A DNA stretch of 64,000 bases from Glandiceps talaboti (lineage: Eukaryota > Hemichordata > Enteropneusta > Spengelidae), in contig NC_135550.1 of NCBI RefSeq assembly GCF_964340395.1, forward strand, positions 31,452,676 to 31,516,675, in the 5' to 3' direction. A program made the position numbers and the translations under genes. Each line of letters begins with the position of its first letter. Positions within the stretch are counted from its first letter, which is position 1. Below the pieces are notes generated by a model. The model was not told the DNA's origin. It ran no database searches and saw only the letters and a program-made list of their open reading frames with translations. Below, one piece after another: positions 12,137 to 22,800 of this stretch.

Positions 12137-15100
12137 CTGTAACAGAAGAATTCAAACTGGTGAGCATTTATAGATAGGTGAAGTCAGCTGTTTAGATGTA
12201 CAAGTGTGGACTTATGGAATAGTCTCCCTAACAACATTGTCACAGCAAGAATAATTCAGGCATTTGAAAATAGACTTGATAAACTGTGGAAGGATCAACC
12301 CTTTAGATTTGACTTTTAAAAAGATAAACCTATACCTGGGCAGAATCAAACAGAGCTGACATTACAGGCCCAGCAAAACCCACAGTCAGAAGAGGACTTG
12401 TAAGTACCTGAAATGTAATTCCATACTTTGATAGGTATTGGATTAATGACTGTAGGAAAGGTTAAAAAGAAAATAGAAACAGCTTTATCATATGAAGTAC
12501 AGTAGTGGCAAGAAGGAAGATCACTGGACAATACAATTCATATTTTAAATTCAAATCCTACTTATAGATCAGGATATGATGCCTTGCAGGAGAAGACTTA
12601 GACTCTCATACTTATAGATCAGGATGTGATGTGTTGCAGCTTAGACTCTCTAACTTCAATCTTTGATATCACCTACAGTGCTACTTAAATAGCCTCAAAA
12701 TTGAGCACTGCTGTTTGCATATGAAATTACACAAGTAGAAATCAGTCCTAGATAAGTACTTCTCTATACATACAGGTTGACTTCATGACTATGCTATCAG
12801 TATATCATCTTCATAATCTATACAGTGAATTTGTCAGGCTACTATCCTAATTCTACTCAAACTCCTTTGAAAGAAACTTGTATCTGTTGAACATTGATAT
12901 TTGGTTTTTGTTTATGTGTTAACAATCAATGATCTATACTGTACATACCTCACCATCAATGACACATCTGTATTTACCTCACCATCAATGACACATCTGT
13001 ACTTACCTCACCATCAATGACACATCTGTACTTACCTCACCATCAATGACACATCTGTACTTACCTCACCATCGGTGACACATCTGTTCTTACCTCACCA
13101 TCAATGACACATCTGTACTTACCTCACCATCAATGACACATCTGTACTTACCTCACCATCAATGACACATCTGTATTTACCTCACCATCAATGACACATC
13201 TGTACTTACCTCACCATCAATGACACATCTGTATTTACCTCACCATCAATGACACATCTGTACATACCTCACCATCAATGACACATCTGTACTTACCTCA
13301 CCATCAATGACACATCTGTACTTACCTCACCATCAATGACACATCTGTATTTACCTCACCATCAATTACACACCGGTACTTACCTCACCATCAGTGACTT
13401 TCCTAGATGTAAAGTTCATAACAGTCTATAAAACACATCAGTACTTACCTCACCATCAGTGACTTTCCTAGATGTAAAGTTCATAACAGTCTATAAAACA
13501 CATCAGTACTTACCTCACCATCAGTGACTTTCCTAGATGTAAAATCCATAACAGTCATCAGTGACTTTCCTAGATGTAAAGTTCATAACAGTCTATAAAA
13601 CACATCAGTACTTACCTCACCATCAGTGACTTTCCTAGATGTAAAGTCCATAACGCAATCTACAAAGCACATCTCTGATAAACGGTTATAGGACAAGAGG
13701 AATTCACGGAACTGAAAGAAAAGACAAGAACACAGAGTTAAAAAATCATAATTAATTAGAGGCGAAGGCCACGACTAGACAACACTATGTATAACTTAGG
13801 AGAGTTTGATGTCTGATGTCTTACACTTAACTCTTTGAAAGATGTACATTGTAATGGCAGTTTATGCCCTACAAATAAAACTTAAAATTCTTTGGCATGA
13901 CATGGTGATAACTCTTGTGTCATTTAATTATAATATCGGTCAAGATCTTTATGAAAGAATCTTCACAGAATCTGTTTGATTTCCAACTGCTCTTGAAATC
14001 TCATTGCATAACCATTCAGTACATTACATCGTATTGGACTTTGACACTATGCAAATTCTTTTGATTGAAATTCTTTTTTTTGATTGAGTAATTGATGTTA
14101 TTCTGATTATCAGTAGTTCAAATCAATCACTAAACAATATTTTTTTGAGAGATTATGACAGGAGACTCACAACTTTACCAGAAACAAATGCATCATGCAT
14201 CATTACTCACTGCATAGAAAATGCAATTTTTCTTGGTGATTTGTTCTATAAGTTACAAATACTAGTATAAATTACGGTTTTACAGAAATTCCTTGCCATA
14301 TACATTCTCAATCTTCAGATTTTTTCCCAAAGAACAAGCCCTGTTTTTTCAGAGATCCTGTCAGAAGTGGATCTAACAACAAGTAATTCCTTTAATCTTT
14401 AGTGTAGGACCAAGAGTACCAGTACACAACTCTTGGCAGCCACTAAACAAGAGTACCAGTACACAACTCTTGGCAGCCACTAAACAAGAGTACCAGTACA
14501 CAACTCTTGGCAGCCACTAAACAAGAGTACCAGCCACCACTAAAATCTTGTTTTCACTATGTATGGAAATGTATGTTATATCAAAAGTGAATAGGATTTA
14601 CCTACACAACAATGCAGACATTTGTTTCAGAATATAATAAATAATCATAATATTGACATATTTGGGTGATACTATGCGATGGGCTAGGTTAGTAAGAATG
14701 ATAAATCAAGTCATCTCCAATCACTAATTGGACATTCAATGTTTGTGGAAAGCACCACTATTGGCCATAAGGTTGATTATCCAATCACATTGATTGTTTG
14801 AACTGGAGGTGACTTGAAAAAATGTATCATTCAATTTGTTAAATGCATGGTGTCAAGAATTGGTTGTCAGCTAGCCATGGTCCGATTGTAACAACAACAT
14901 ATTTCCTTAGAGGATTATGAAATGTCAGTACAGTACTTACTACTAGGAAGGTGGAGGATGGTAAAATTTTGTCAATGTTTTGATGAGTAAACAGCTGGTT
15001 GAAAAGTCGTGTTGTCAATATCTGGAGGCACTCCATTTCTTATCTTGTTGTATAGAAGTTTGTGGATTGAATCATGCAGCGATAGAATCTTGTGTTATTT

Positions 15101-15295
15101 TACCCCTACTGTGTCAATATATCGCCAGATATGTTAATATTGTTGATAATTTATATCTATGTGTATGTGCATTACAGTCATTCTTTGAACATGGGCTAAA
15201 CAACATGGTTACAAAGTGTTTGTGTAAGACGACAATCTAAATACCTGTTTAACTTCAGCTTGCTGCTGCTGTTGTGGAGTTAGTTTCATTGCCAT
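12005..15295 (-). CDS. TIMM9: TIMM9, mitochondrial import inner membrane translocase subunit Tim9 (three coding exons)
   Basis: Coding exons on the minus strand are 15295-15245, 13711-13616 and 12136-12005, all phase 0. They join into a 92-residue protein, close to the usual Tim9 length of about 89. It has the twin CX3C pair that defines small Tim chaperones: CFVDC in exon 2 and CASNC in exon 3. [16 protein letters not shown] and [15 protein letters not shown] are typical of Tim9 rather than Tim10 or Tim10B. Tim9 forms a hexamer with Tim10 in the intermembrane space and escorts hydrophobic precursors to TIM22. The disulfides form through the Mia40 pathway. The gene is head-to-head with TALPID3. 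The intron between exons 2 and 3 carries a minisatellite made from the end of exon 2. Confidence 0.95.
12137..13615 (-). other. TIMM9: TIMM9 intron 2
   Basis: A 1.48-kb intron bounded by GTAAGT next to 13616 and TTACAG next to 12136. Nearly half of it, 12941-13615, is a tandem array derived from exon 2. The remainder holds a loose 45-bp duplication at about 12560-12650 and no other recognisable element. Confidence 0.9.
12941..13615 (-). repeat. Exon-derived minisatellite with 18 extra splice-donor copies
   Basis: On the minus strand every unit ends with GATGGTGAG followed by GTAAGT or a close variant, as the true exon 2 does. Next to the exon (about 13380-13615) lie three longer units of about 60 bp, plus a partial one. 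These match exon 2 from the GATGTG codons to its donor, with a 2-nt deletion and a few substitutions. Farther on (12941-13380) are about 15 copies of a 29-bp unit. This looks like the longer unit with its middle deleted, because GATGTG now abuts the TCATTGATGGTGAG end. I count 18 donor-like copies besides the genuine one. Some copies read GTAAAT or GTATGT. Confidence 0.9.
13616..13711 (-). CDS. TIMM9: TIMM9 exon 2
   Basis: A 96-bp exon encoding 32 residues from [10 protein letters not shown] to KVTDGE, with the first CX3C motif, CFVDC. The acceptor reads CTTTCAG and the donor GAG|GTAAGT. The second half of this exon is the source of the adjoining intronic repeat. Confidence 0.95.
13712..15244 (-). 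other. TIMM9: TIMM9 intron 1
   Basis: A 1.53-kb intron with donor GTATTT next to 15245 and acceptor CTTTCAG next to 13711. It contains a 37-bp tandem repeat at 14411-14545. The small frames at 14839-15240 on either strand show no coding signature. Confidence 0.85.
14411..14545. repeat. 37-bp minisatellite, about 3.5 copies
   Basis: Three full copies of a 37-bp unit beginning AAGAGTACCAGTACACAACT and one shortened copy, nearly identical to each other. It lies in TIMM9 intron 1. Confidence 0.88.
15245..15295 (-). CDS. TIMM9: TIMM9 exon 1 (coding part)
   Basis: Encodes [17 protein letters not shown] and ends CAG|GTATTT. The start ATG is at 15295-15293. A second in-frame ATG lies two codons later and would remove only MA. 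A run of five glutamines precedes the conserved FREFL. Confidence 0.9.
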
Positions 15296-15653
15296 CTTTC
15301 CTTACCCTCCTAGTGTTCCCTATTCAGTTTAATGACAGTATTCTTCTTTTTCTGTTGAATCGACTTTGTCTGTGAATAAATATGTACAAGGCAATGAAAG
15401 CTGTTTATAAATCTCAGGAACATGATACAGTAAGGTACACCAACTACTAAAAGCTTTGACATCCCTACTTGTAGTAAACGTCCATGTGAACATAAAGTGG
15501 AGATGCATCATCATCATCATGAGAAATTATCATTGTACCATTCCCATAGCTAGATGTCTGTAGCCTAGTACAGTAGGAACACTTGATATACATGTATTTA
15601 GGAGCTGCCTTCAGCATGTTCAGGTTACCAACAATTCTATAAGCAGGGGCTTG

Positions 15654-15658
15654 TGAAT

Positions 15659-15689
<31 letters not shown>

Positions 15690-15723
15690 GAGAGTTCATG
15701 CTCCTACGCGCGCGCGTACGCAG
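15654..15723. repeat. TG run, G18 homopolymer and CG alternation
   Basis: A TG repeat leads directly into 18 G residues at 15673-15690. After a short gap, alternating CGCGCGCGTACGC follows at about 15708-15720. All three are able to leave B-form DNA. The tract is about 360-430 bp upstream of the TIMM9 start codon. Confidence 0.8.
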
Positions 15724-16170
15724 CTACAGTAAAAAATCAATCTCCACAACTTCTGGTACAACTTCCAATGCGTAGGATCGGGGGCCGGGGGGGTTACAGT
15801 TTGGTGATAGAGATACACCGGTAATATACCACATTCCAACACACGTGCAATTACGATTTCCGGTTTTATGCTCAACACTTACCACATATATTCACCATGA
15901 AAATATGACGGTTTGAGATATAGATAGGTGATTTCGTCAAAAGGGATACATTAGCTGCAATCTCAAATATGTTCTCTAATATTTTCAGGCATGTGTACGT
16001 CCTCGTGGGTATTTTGCACCAGCTGGTGAAAAGAACAACTAAACAAACGTACAATTATTGGCAAATAATGTAACACGCGCTGTTATTCGCCAAGGTCTTC
16101 AGACAGTACATTATAACCAATCACAAAACGTGTTACGTTTTTGTGGTAAATTTTCAATAGGCTCGGAATT

Positions 16171-16180
16171 CAAAATGGCG
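16171..16180 (+). promoter_or_regulatory. YY1-like site in the divergent promoter
   Basis: CAAAATGGCG matches the core of the YY1 motif, which is often found close to transcription starts of housekeeping genes. It is about 195 bp upstream of the TALPID3 start codon. Confidence 0.4.
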
Positions 16181-16365
16181 ACGAGGTAGGATGTACTTTG
16201 TTGTTGTCGGTAAAATATATTAGATTTTCACAAAATATGAAAATATACGTATAATGTACCATAAGGAAAAATTATCTAGCAGAATAAACGAAGTATCGAC
16301 ACTGACTAATGATGCGGCAGTGGCCGCTACGTGATCTGTCCGAGAAAAAAGTCGGTCTGAACTGA

Positions 16366-16377
16366 ATGTTGACATGA
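16366..16377 (+). promoter_or_regulatory. Three-codon upstream ORF overlapping the TALPID3 start
   Basis: ATG TTG ACA TGA encodes M-L-T-stop. Its stop overlaps the main start codon as ATGA. Such an arrangement can favour termination followed by reinitiation, or leaky scanning. Whether the transcript includes the upstream ATG is not known. Confidence 0.45.
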
Positions 16378-16866
16378 CTACTGCAGGTGCTGACATGTTT
16401 ACATGTGCAAGCGATAGACAAGTTGAACCAGTAACTGATAATCCTGGCGAAATGGAGAGAACGTCAACCCCTGATGCTTATGTCCCCGAAATTGGAGTGC
16501 ATGCTACCACTTCTAAATCTCATTCGTTGAGGAGTCATTCTCCTACTGGACCAGGAATGAACGAAAGCAACAACACTTCCGGAAGCTCAAGTGCGAGTGA
16601 CATTCTGATTCGGTCCACAGTCGTGGATCCACCCAGTCAACTTATGCACAAACTGACGCAATTGGGTGCTTCGGCTATAAGTCTTTCAAGCATATCCAGC
16701 TCAAATAGCTCCGTAGGTGGGGGTACAAAGAAAGTCAAAGTTAAAGCCAAACATCTGAAGGAAATCAAGTCCCCATTTGAGGAGGAAGAAGAGAGACGAC
16801 TAACGTTGGACCCAAACGTGCCACCCCCTTTGTTTCCTGTTGAGAAGACGGACCATCCAAGAACAG
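16374..16866 (+). CDS. TALPID3: TALPID3 exon 1
   Basis: Begins MTTAGADMFTCASDRQ and ends in phase 1 before GTAACT. It encodes 164 residues rich in Ser, Thr and Pro, with a basic patch (KKVKVKAKHLK) followed by an acidic stretch. This is typical of a disordered N terminus. It is CpG-rich, consistent with being part of the promoter island. Confidence 0.85.
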
Positions 16867-19800
16867 GTAACTAAGTTTTCATTACGTAGAGCGCCAATCA
16901 CGTTATCTGCTGCAAAGCTACCCTGAGAATATATACATTGAGGTTTTCATGTAAATATGAATAAACAGCACCATTTGAAGTCCAGCATTCCTCAAAAAGG
17001 ACACAAAATTCGCTTTTTATTACTAGATACTAATTTTTCTACTCGTGTTATAAATTCTTTATATATCTGTTTCCGTGGCTTTACAATTTAGGCATATTCT
17101 CTTGTGTTAAAATATTTAGGCTTTGATTCAAGCAGACTGAGTTCTAGTTCTACATATTCTGCATACAAGGAGGTCATGGGGCATTTCCATGGTCTGAAGT
17201 TGTGTTTTCATGTAGATGGTTGTCATCAGCTAATTTACATATCAATAGAAAATGTCAGGTGGAAATTAGATTCTATTGTTTTCTTGCAATAAAAGGATAC
17301 AATCTCACACACCTATTTTGTGAATACAGGAAAAGACAATACTTCATGTCATGTTAGAATCCAAAAGAAACATGTTATATGTCATGTCAGTTTCCATCTA
17401 CAGATAATAATGATTACAAATACGTAAACATGTTGAGATACCCATACCAGTGTCATCAGAATCAATGTGCAGTTTTTGATAGATGATAATCAATGCATAC
17501 TTTATCATGTGTCATTATGCAAGTCTCAATGCATTGTACATTATCTCTAAGATATGTATGATTGCTTATAGTCTGAAAGGTCCAGTCATTGGGCTGCTTA
17601 CGGGGAGCTATTACATAAGCAAAAACAAGGACAGGATCTTTCAGGCAAGGTTGCCTAAAGTCATTGATAAAATCACAGAAACAGGAGAGATGGCAAAGTA
17701 CTAAAAATAAAAAAAATATCATATACAGTATGAAGGGAGATCAAATGACAATCCTATGGAAGTGTCAATCATTGCCTGTCTGCTACTAATAATATTATGT
17801 TTGCTTCAGATGTCCTTCACCATATCCAGCCAATTGTTCACTCAAAAAGACCAAAGCAAAATGTGAATGAAGACCCTGTTAATGATAATGATAAACCTGA
17901 TACAGAACCTCAAATACAGGGTTCATTATCTCACAATGTGGATGTTCAGCAAGAAACACCATCAACAGAGAGTGATGAAAACATCCAAGTAGAGGAAGAA
18001 AAAATTCCAGTCACTGTAATCAGGGAAAATCCTCATGGTAGAACAAAGCCAACAACAGTAAGTTAAAGTTTGATGGATAACAGTCTGTCGTAGATTTTCA
18101 TCCATCCATGCTTGTCATGAAAACTGAATTTTTATGACCAACAGGACAGGGAAAGGACCACAAGGAATGGAGAAATAGAAAAGAACACACACAACAGGTC
18201 ACAGGATTAACTCGCACTGTCTGGTCTAATTAGCCAAGTAAAATAAAAATACAACACCTTGTACAGCCAAATTGCTTGTACTAAAACTTAATCTAAGAAA
18301 TTGGTACACGTATTAAAATTACTGATGGCTGGTTGTGGCAAAATTTGAAAGACATGGAATTAAATTATTCACAGAGTTTGACCTAAAAGTCTCTTTGTCT
18401 TGTGTTGAAGTACAGACTTGATACTGCCTGTAGCTACTTAACACAATACACAAATTATAATGTTCACATAGCTGAAATGGTGTTCAACACACAGTTCACA
18501 GTCAGTGTATGATGTTCAATGTTTAGCTTGCAATCAGGAATAGAGATCAGAATTTTTCCATACTAAACATGTCACCACTTTGTAACAATGTGTCAGTACT
18601 GCACCCACATGTGGGAATTGCAATGAGAATAAAAACACAGTCAAGGGAAGTAATGAGCAAATTGATAACTAATGTAGACATGGTACAGCAACTACATCAT
18701 GCATGTCCAGATTGACAAAACAACTGTGCACCATACTCCATAATTTCTCATGCACTCAGACATGTACATTCATTCTATAAGTAAGTAGTCTGTACACATG
18801 ATATAATAATATATTGGAGAGGTGGAAAATATAGAAATACTTTCCTTTTTGCATGAAAATGAGGTAAAACAGGAATATTTGAAAGATACTCTTTGAATGA
18901 TTTACATACATATGACTATATTGTATTTGGTTCTTCAATAACATGGTAATTGACTAATACATGTGTCCTTTTTCAGTTTAACAAATTCCTGTTTTTTCTT
19001 CAATGTTGATGGATAGTTGAATTCATATTCAGTTGTTATTCATTGCAGTCCTCAGCCACAACTTTTCTGAAACAAGGTACTCCAGTTGAAGGTGTGGCAT
19101 TTACAGAGTTACAAAAGCCACAGGGAGATATAGAGATAAGTGACTTCAGACTTGGTGGCAAACAAAAACTACTCAGGGAAACATTTGTCAAGAGGTAAGA
19201 TATTGATTTGGACTGTTGACAAAATAAATGTCTGTATACTTTTTTTATAATGCTTGTACAATCATCAGAATATGAAGAAACATTTGTAATCTTCAAAAAA
19301 TTATAACTGTAAGCATGAAGAGCTTTTTTTAATTAACAAACAATGCATCATGTTACAGGCACTAAATATTGTCTAACCCATGATCCCAAGTTCTGAACGC
19401 CTGTTGAATATGGCATAACATTAGAGTTCACTTGGGGAAAAATCTTCACGAGTCTTGACAATATCAATCTGAAACTTAGAGGAAGTCGATTACATAGACT
19501 GAGGTCGTGTTAATGCGTTATTTGTGCGTATTTGACACTTGGGACGCTAGATATTATGTCATACACATGGAAGACTGAGCTCTTGTTATTAGAAGTTATC
19601 AAAAGTAATTTGAATGTGAGGAAACTGATGGTATATTTTTTTGAATAAAGACTTGCCCAACATTCAAATTATTGCGATGTAATGACTAGAGAAACTTTTT
19701 TCCTACAGTGAAACATGTACACTCTTAATTTGAATTATAATTCTAAGCTGTGACCTTTGACACATACAAAAACAACAGAGTCACAATCCCCTATTACATT

Positions 19801-22800
19801 TCTCCAGTATGTGATATCTTATAAAGGCAATAGACAGGTTCCTAATATTCAACATTTGTATTTTTAGACCAGTACAAAATGTACCAGTGAAAAAGATAGT
19901 ACAACCTAAGTTCATCACCAAGAGCATGCCAAGAACAGAACAAGACATGAGAGGCCAGCCAACATCATCCGGAGCCTTAGCAAGGCAGCAGCTTGCATCA
20001 GGTAGCATGGATCCAGAAGCAACAAGTATCTCTACAGCAGCAGCTGCAACAGCAGCAGCAGTAGCAGCAGCAGCACCAATGCTAAAGGTACATTACAACA
20101 GATGTGTTTGACTTTTGGGAGGGGTGGGGTGGAGGGATAATAACATTCCTGGCTACTCTTACAATTCATATGATGTAGAAAACAAATCAAAAAAGGAGAT
20201 TGATTGCTTTAGTATTTCTGTGAAGACAAAGAGATTGTAGTAACTATGATGCCATTTCCTGCAAAGTTTTCACATGCAGGAAATACCCAAAATGACAGAA
20301 CACATCAAAGTGCTGTAGCGTTTTGTGCAGGATTTCAGAATTGAAGAAGTTACCAAGGTGCTATTTTATCAGCCAAAATCATATGTCAGTTGATAGCAGG
20401 CTGAAATAAGCCTGACTGGACCTCTATCTAATGCACAGTTTTATTTCAGCAAATAAGATTGCATTGCATAAAATAATGACAACAACCAATATCTGAATTT
20501 GTGAAATGTGTTTTGATCACTACAAGTCATGACTAACCTTCTCTTTGACCTCTATGAGCTGTTCCAATACTTAATGTTTATTATTTGACAGGCACAAAGT
20601 GATCTAGAAGCCAAAATGGAAGCTATCATGGCCAAGCTATCATCTTTAGACGAAGCTAGACAGAGGGCTGAGCAGCAACAACATGTACAACATGTCAAGG
20701 ATTTAGAGAAACAAGTTGATGAGTTGACACAGATGAGATTGAAACATTTGGAAGATTTGCAGAAACAACAACTACAGTTACACGTATGTTTACAAAAGAG
20801 ACAGTCACACATGATATTTACAATGTAAATTTTCATTTGTAACTATGAATCCAGAGTCCATGAACATTCATTTTCACAGACACAATATATACATTATTGA
20901 ATGTTTCCACAAAATTAGAAAGTGTTTGTTAGTTGTAACCCAATATTAGTCAATACTATTCCATTTTGAAGCTGAGCAAAATAAGGAATGGCAGAATGAG
21001 TATAGCAATGACTACAATTGGACAGTTTAGTGAAATGCATATCTCAACCCATTCTGTCAATTTTAGGTAAGAAACAGAACATATGAATGCATATATTGAG
21101 TAAACGTAGAGTGTAGAATTTCTTGCAGCACCAAAATCATACACTTTTGGAAATCATTCTTCAAGTTGGAACAAAACATTTGCATGTGTATGTGAAATGA
21201 GCAATGTTACTGCATTTGTGCATATATACAGAAGAAGACTGTTGCCACTTTTCACTTTTTCATCATATACATATTATATTGTCAATATAAGCAGAATTTA
21301 AAAAAATAACATTGCATTTGCTTATCTCACATGTCATGTGACGTGTTTTCCTTCATCACAGGCTAAACTACTAGAGAACGGTGGTCAGACCACATCACAG
21401 TCTAATTCTAGGGCACCACCACTCACTGCAGCACCTGCATTGCAGACATCCACTCCAAATAACCTAGCAACTATACCTGAGTCAACCAAACCTGGAAGAT
21501 TGCATGGATACACAGTTATGGATGAACCACGCAGGTATCAACCTGCAGCAACCTTTCACCCAAGAATGGATTCAAGTCCAATACATGTCAGCAAACCTAC
21601 ACAGACATCACCACTGGATACCCCAGCTCCAAGGAAGAAACCACCCACTCCATTGACATCACAAACCACTACATTTCAAAAACCAGGTAGGAAATCATCA
21701 TATAGAAGGTTTCTTTGCCTAAGGCCAAATTTTAATCATAGCTGAAAATAAATTGAGGGTGATATCATACAAAATATTGTTACATAAAAAATGATAATAT
21801 ATAATTTAGGTGTTCATAAATTAATAAACAGGATTAGTCTACAAATTGTTCTCATCACAAATATATGATATTGATGAAATAATAATGTAGTTTTTCAGAA
21901 ATTTGAAACTGATCTGACCATGCTCAGTGGGACTGACTGTGGATTATGTGTCAGTGGTGTGTATTTTGACAAAATGATTTCAGACATATTGCTATTTTTC
22001 TAGTTTGATATCTCAAGACCTGGGCTTAATATGAACTGTTCACCCAATATGAATCTTATCATCGTAGTATAGTGAATATATTTTCTTACATTGTTGAAGT
22101 TTCTATTGCATTCTCATACAAACTGAATAAAACAGAATAGAACAGAACAGGACAGAAGAATAGTTCTATAACCTGGAAGTTCCTTTCAGGGCAAAACACA
22201 TGACTGAAATGAAAAACAAAAATATTTCAATTGCACTCGTGCGCAATACCAAACACACACATGAAAGATCAGCTAGTCCTGGACAAGGACACATTTGACA
22301 AGAAAACAAAGTACCAGTACAGTGCAATCAATGACATTAAGACTAGTGTTGCTGTGTATAACCAGAGCCAAGTCATATTCATGTGACAATCATACAACGA
22401 TATACTGATAACATAATCATAGAATTGTAATGTCTTTGAGAGAATTTTTGGATAGGTAAGTTTGAAGAAGTGAAATTGTGTCATTGAAAGGAATATATTC
22501 TGTGTAGATCAGCTGTATTACTTGTATTTCATTTTTCTTTAAAGGTCTTCTTTAAAAATTGATTGCATTTTATTTCCTGGATTCAGTACTAATTTAAGGC
22601 CTAACAAATTATAGAAAGATAGATATTGGTCTATATTACAGGTGTTGCTATAGTTACTCTCCAAGAATTTATAAATTTGAAACTAGATGTATATGATATA
22701 TTCTTTGTGTGGTTTTATTGTTGGATTATGAAATTGCATTTCTTCCTTCTTAGAAGGACGTGGTTTGCTGGAAGAGATCCTGTCACCTAGCAACAATGAT

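Larger units (their letters stand above)
15296..16373. promoter_or_regulatory. Divergent promoter shared by TIMM9 and TALPID3
   Basis: The two start codons are 1.08 kb apart and face away from each other. The half nearest TALPID3 is richer in CpG than surrounding DNA. It contains a CCAAT box (16117-16121) and a YY1-like CAAAATGGCG (16171-16180). The latter is followed by a GTAGGA sequence that could be the donor of a short 5' exon. The TIMM9 side holds a TG run, 18 consecutive G residues (15673-15690) and an alternating CGCGCGCGTACGC stretch. The positions of transcription starts are not visible. Confidence 0.65.

Noticed and set aside
12941-13380. Regular 29-bp repeats resembling a CRISPR array
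   Set aside because: The units are contiguous without spacers, the host is a eukaryote, and the unit matches the adjacent TIMM9 exon end and donor.
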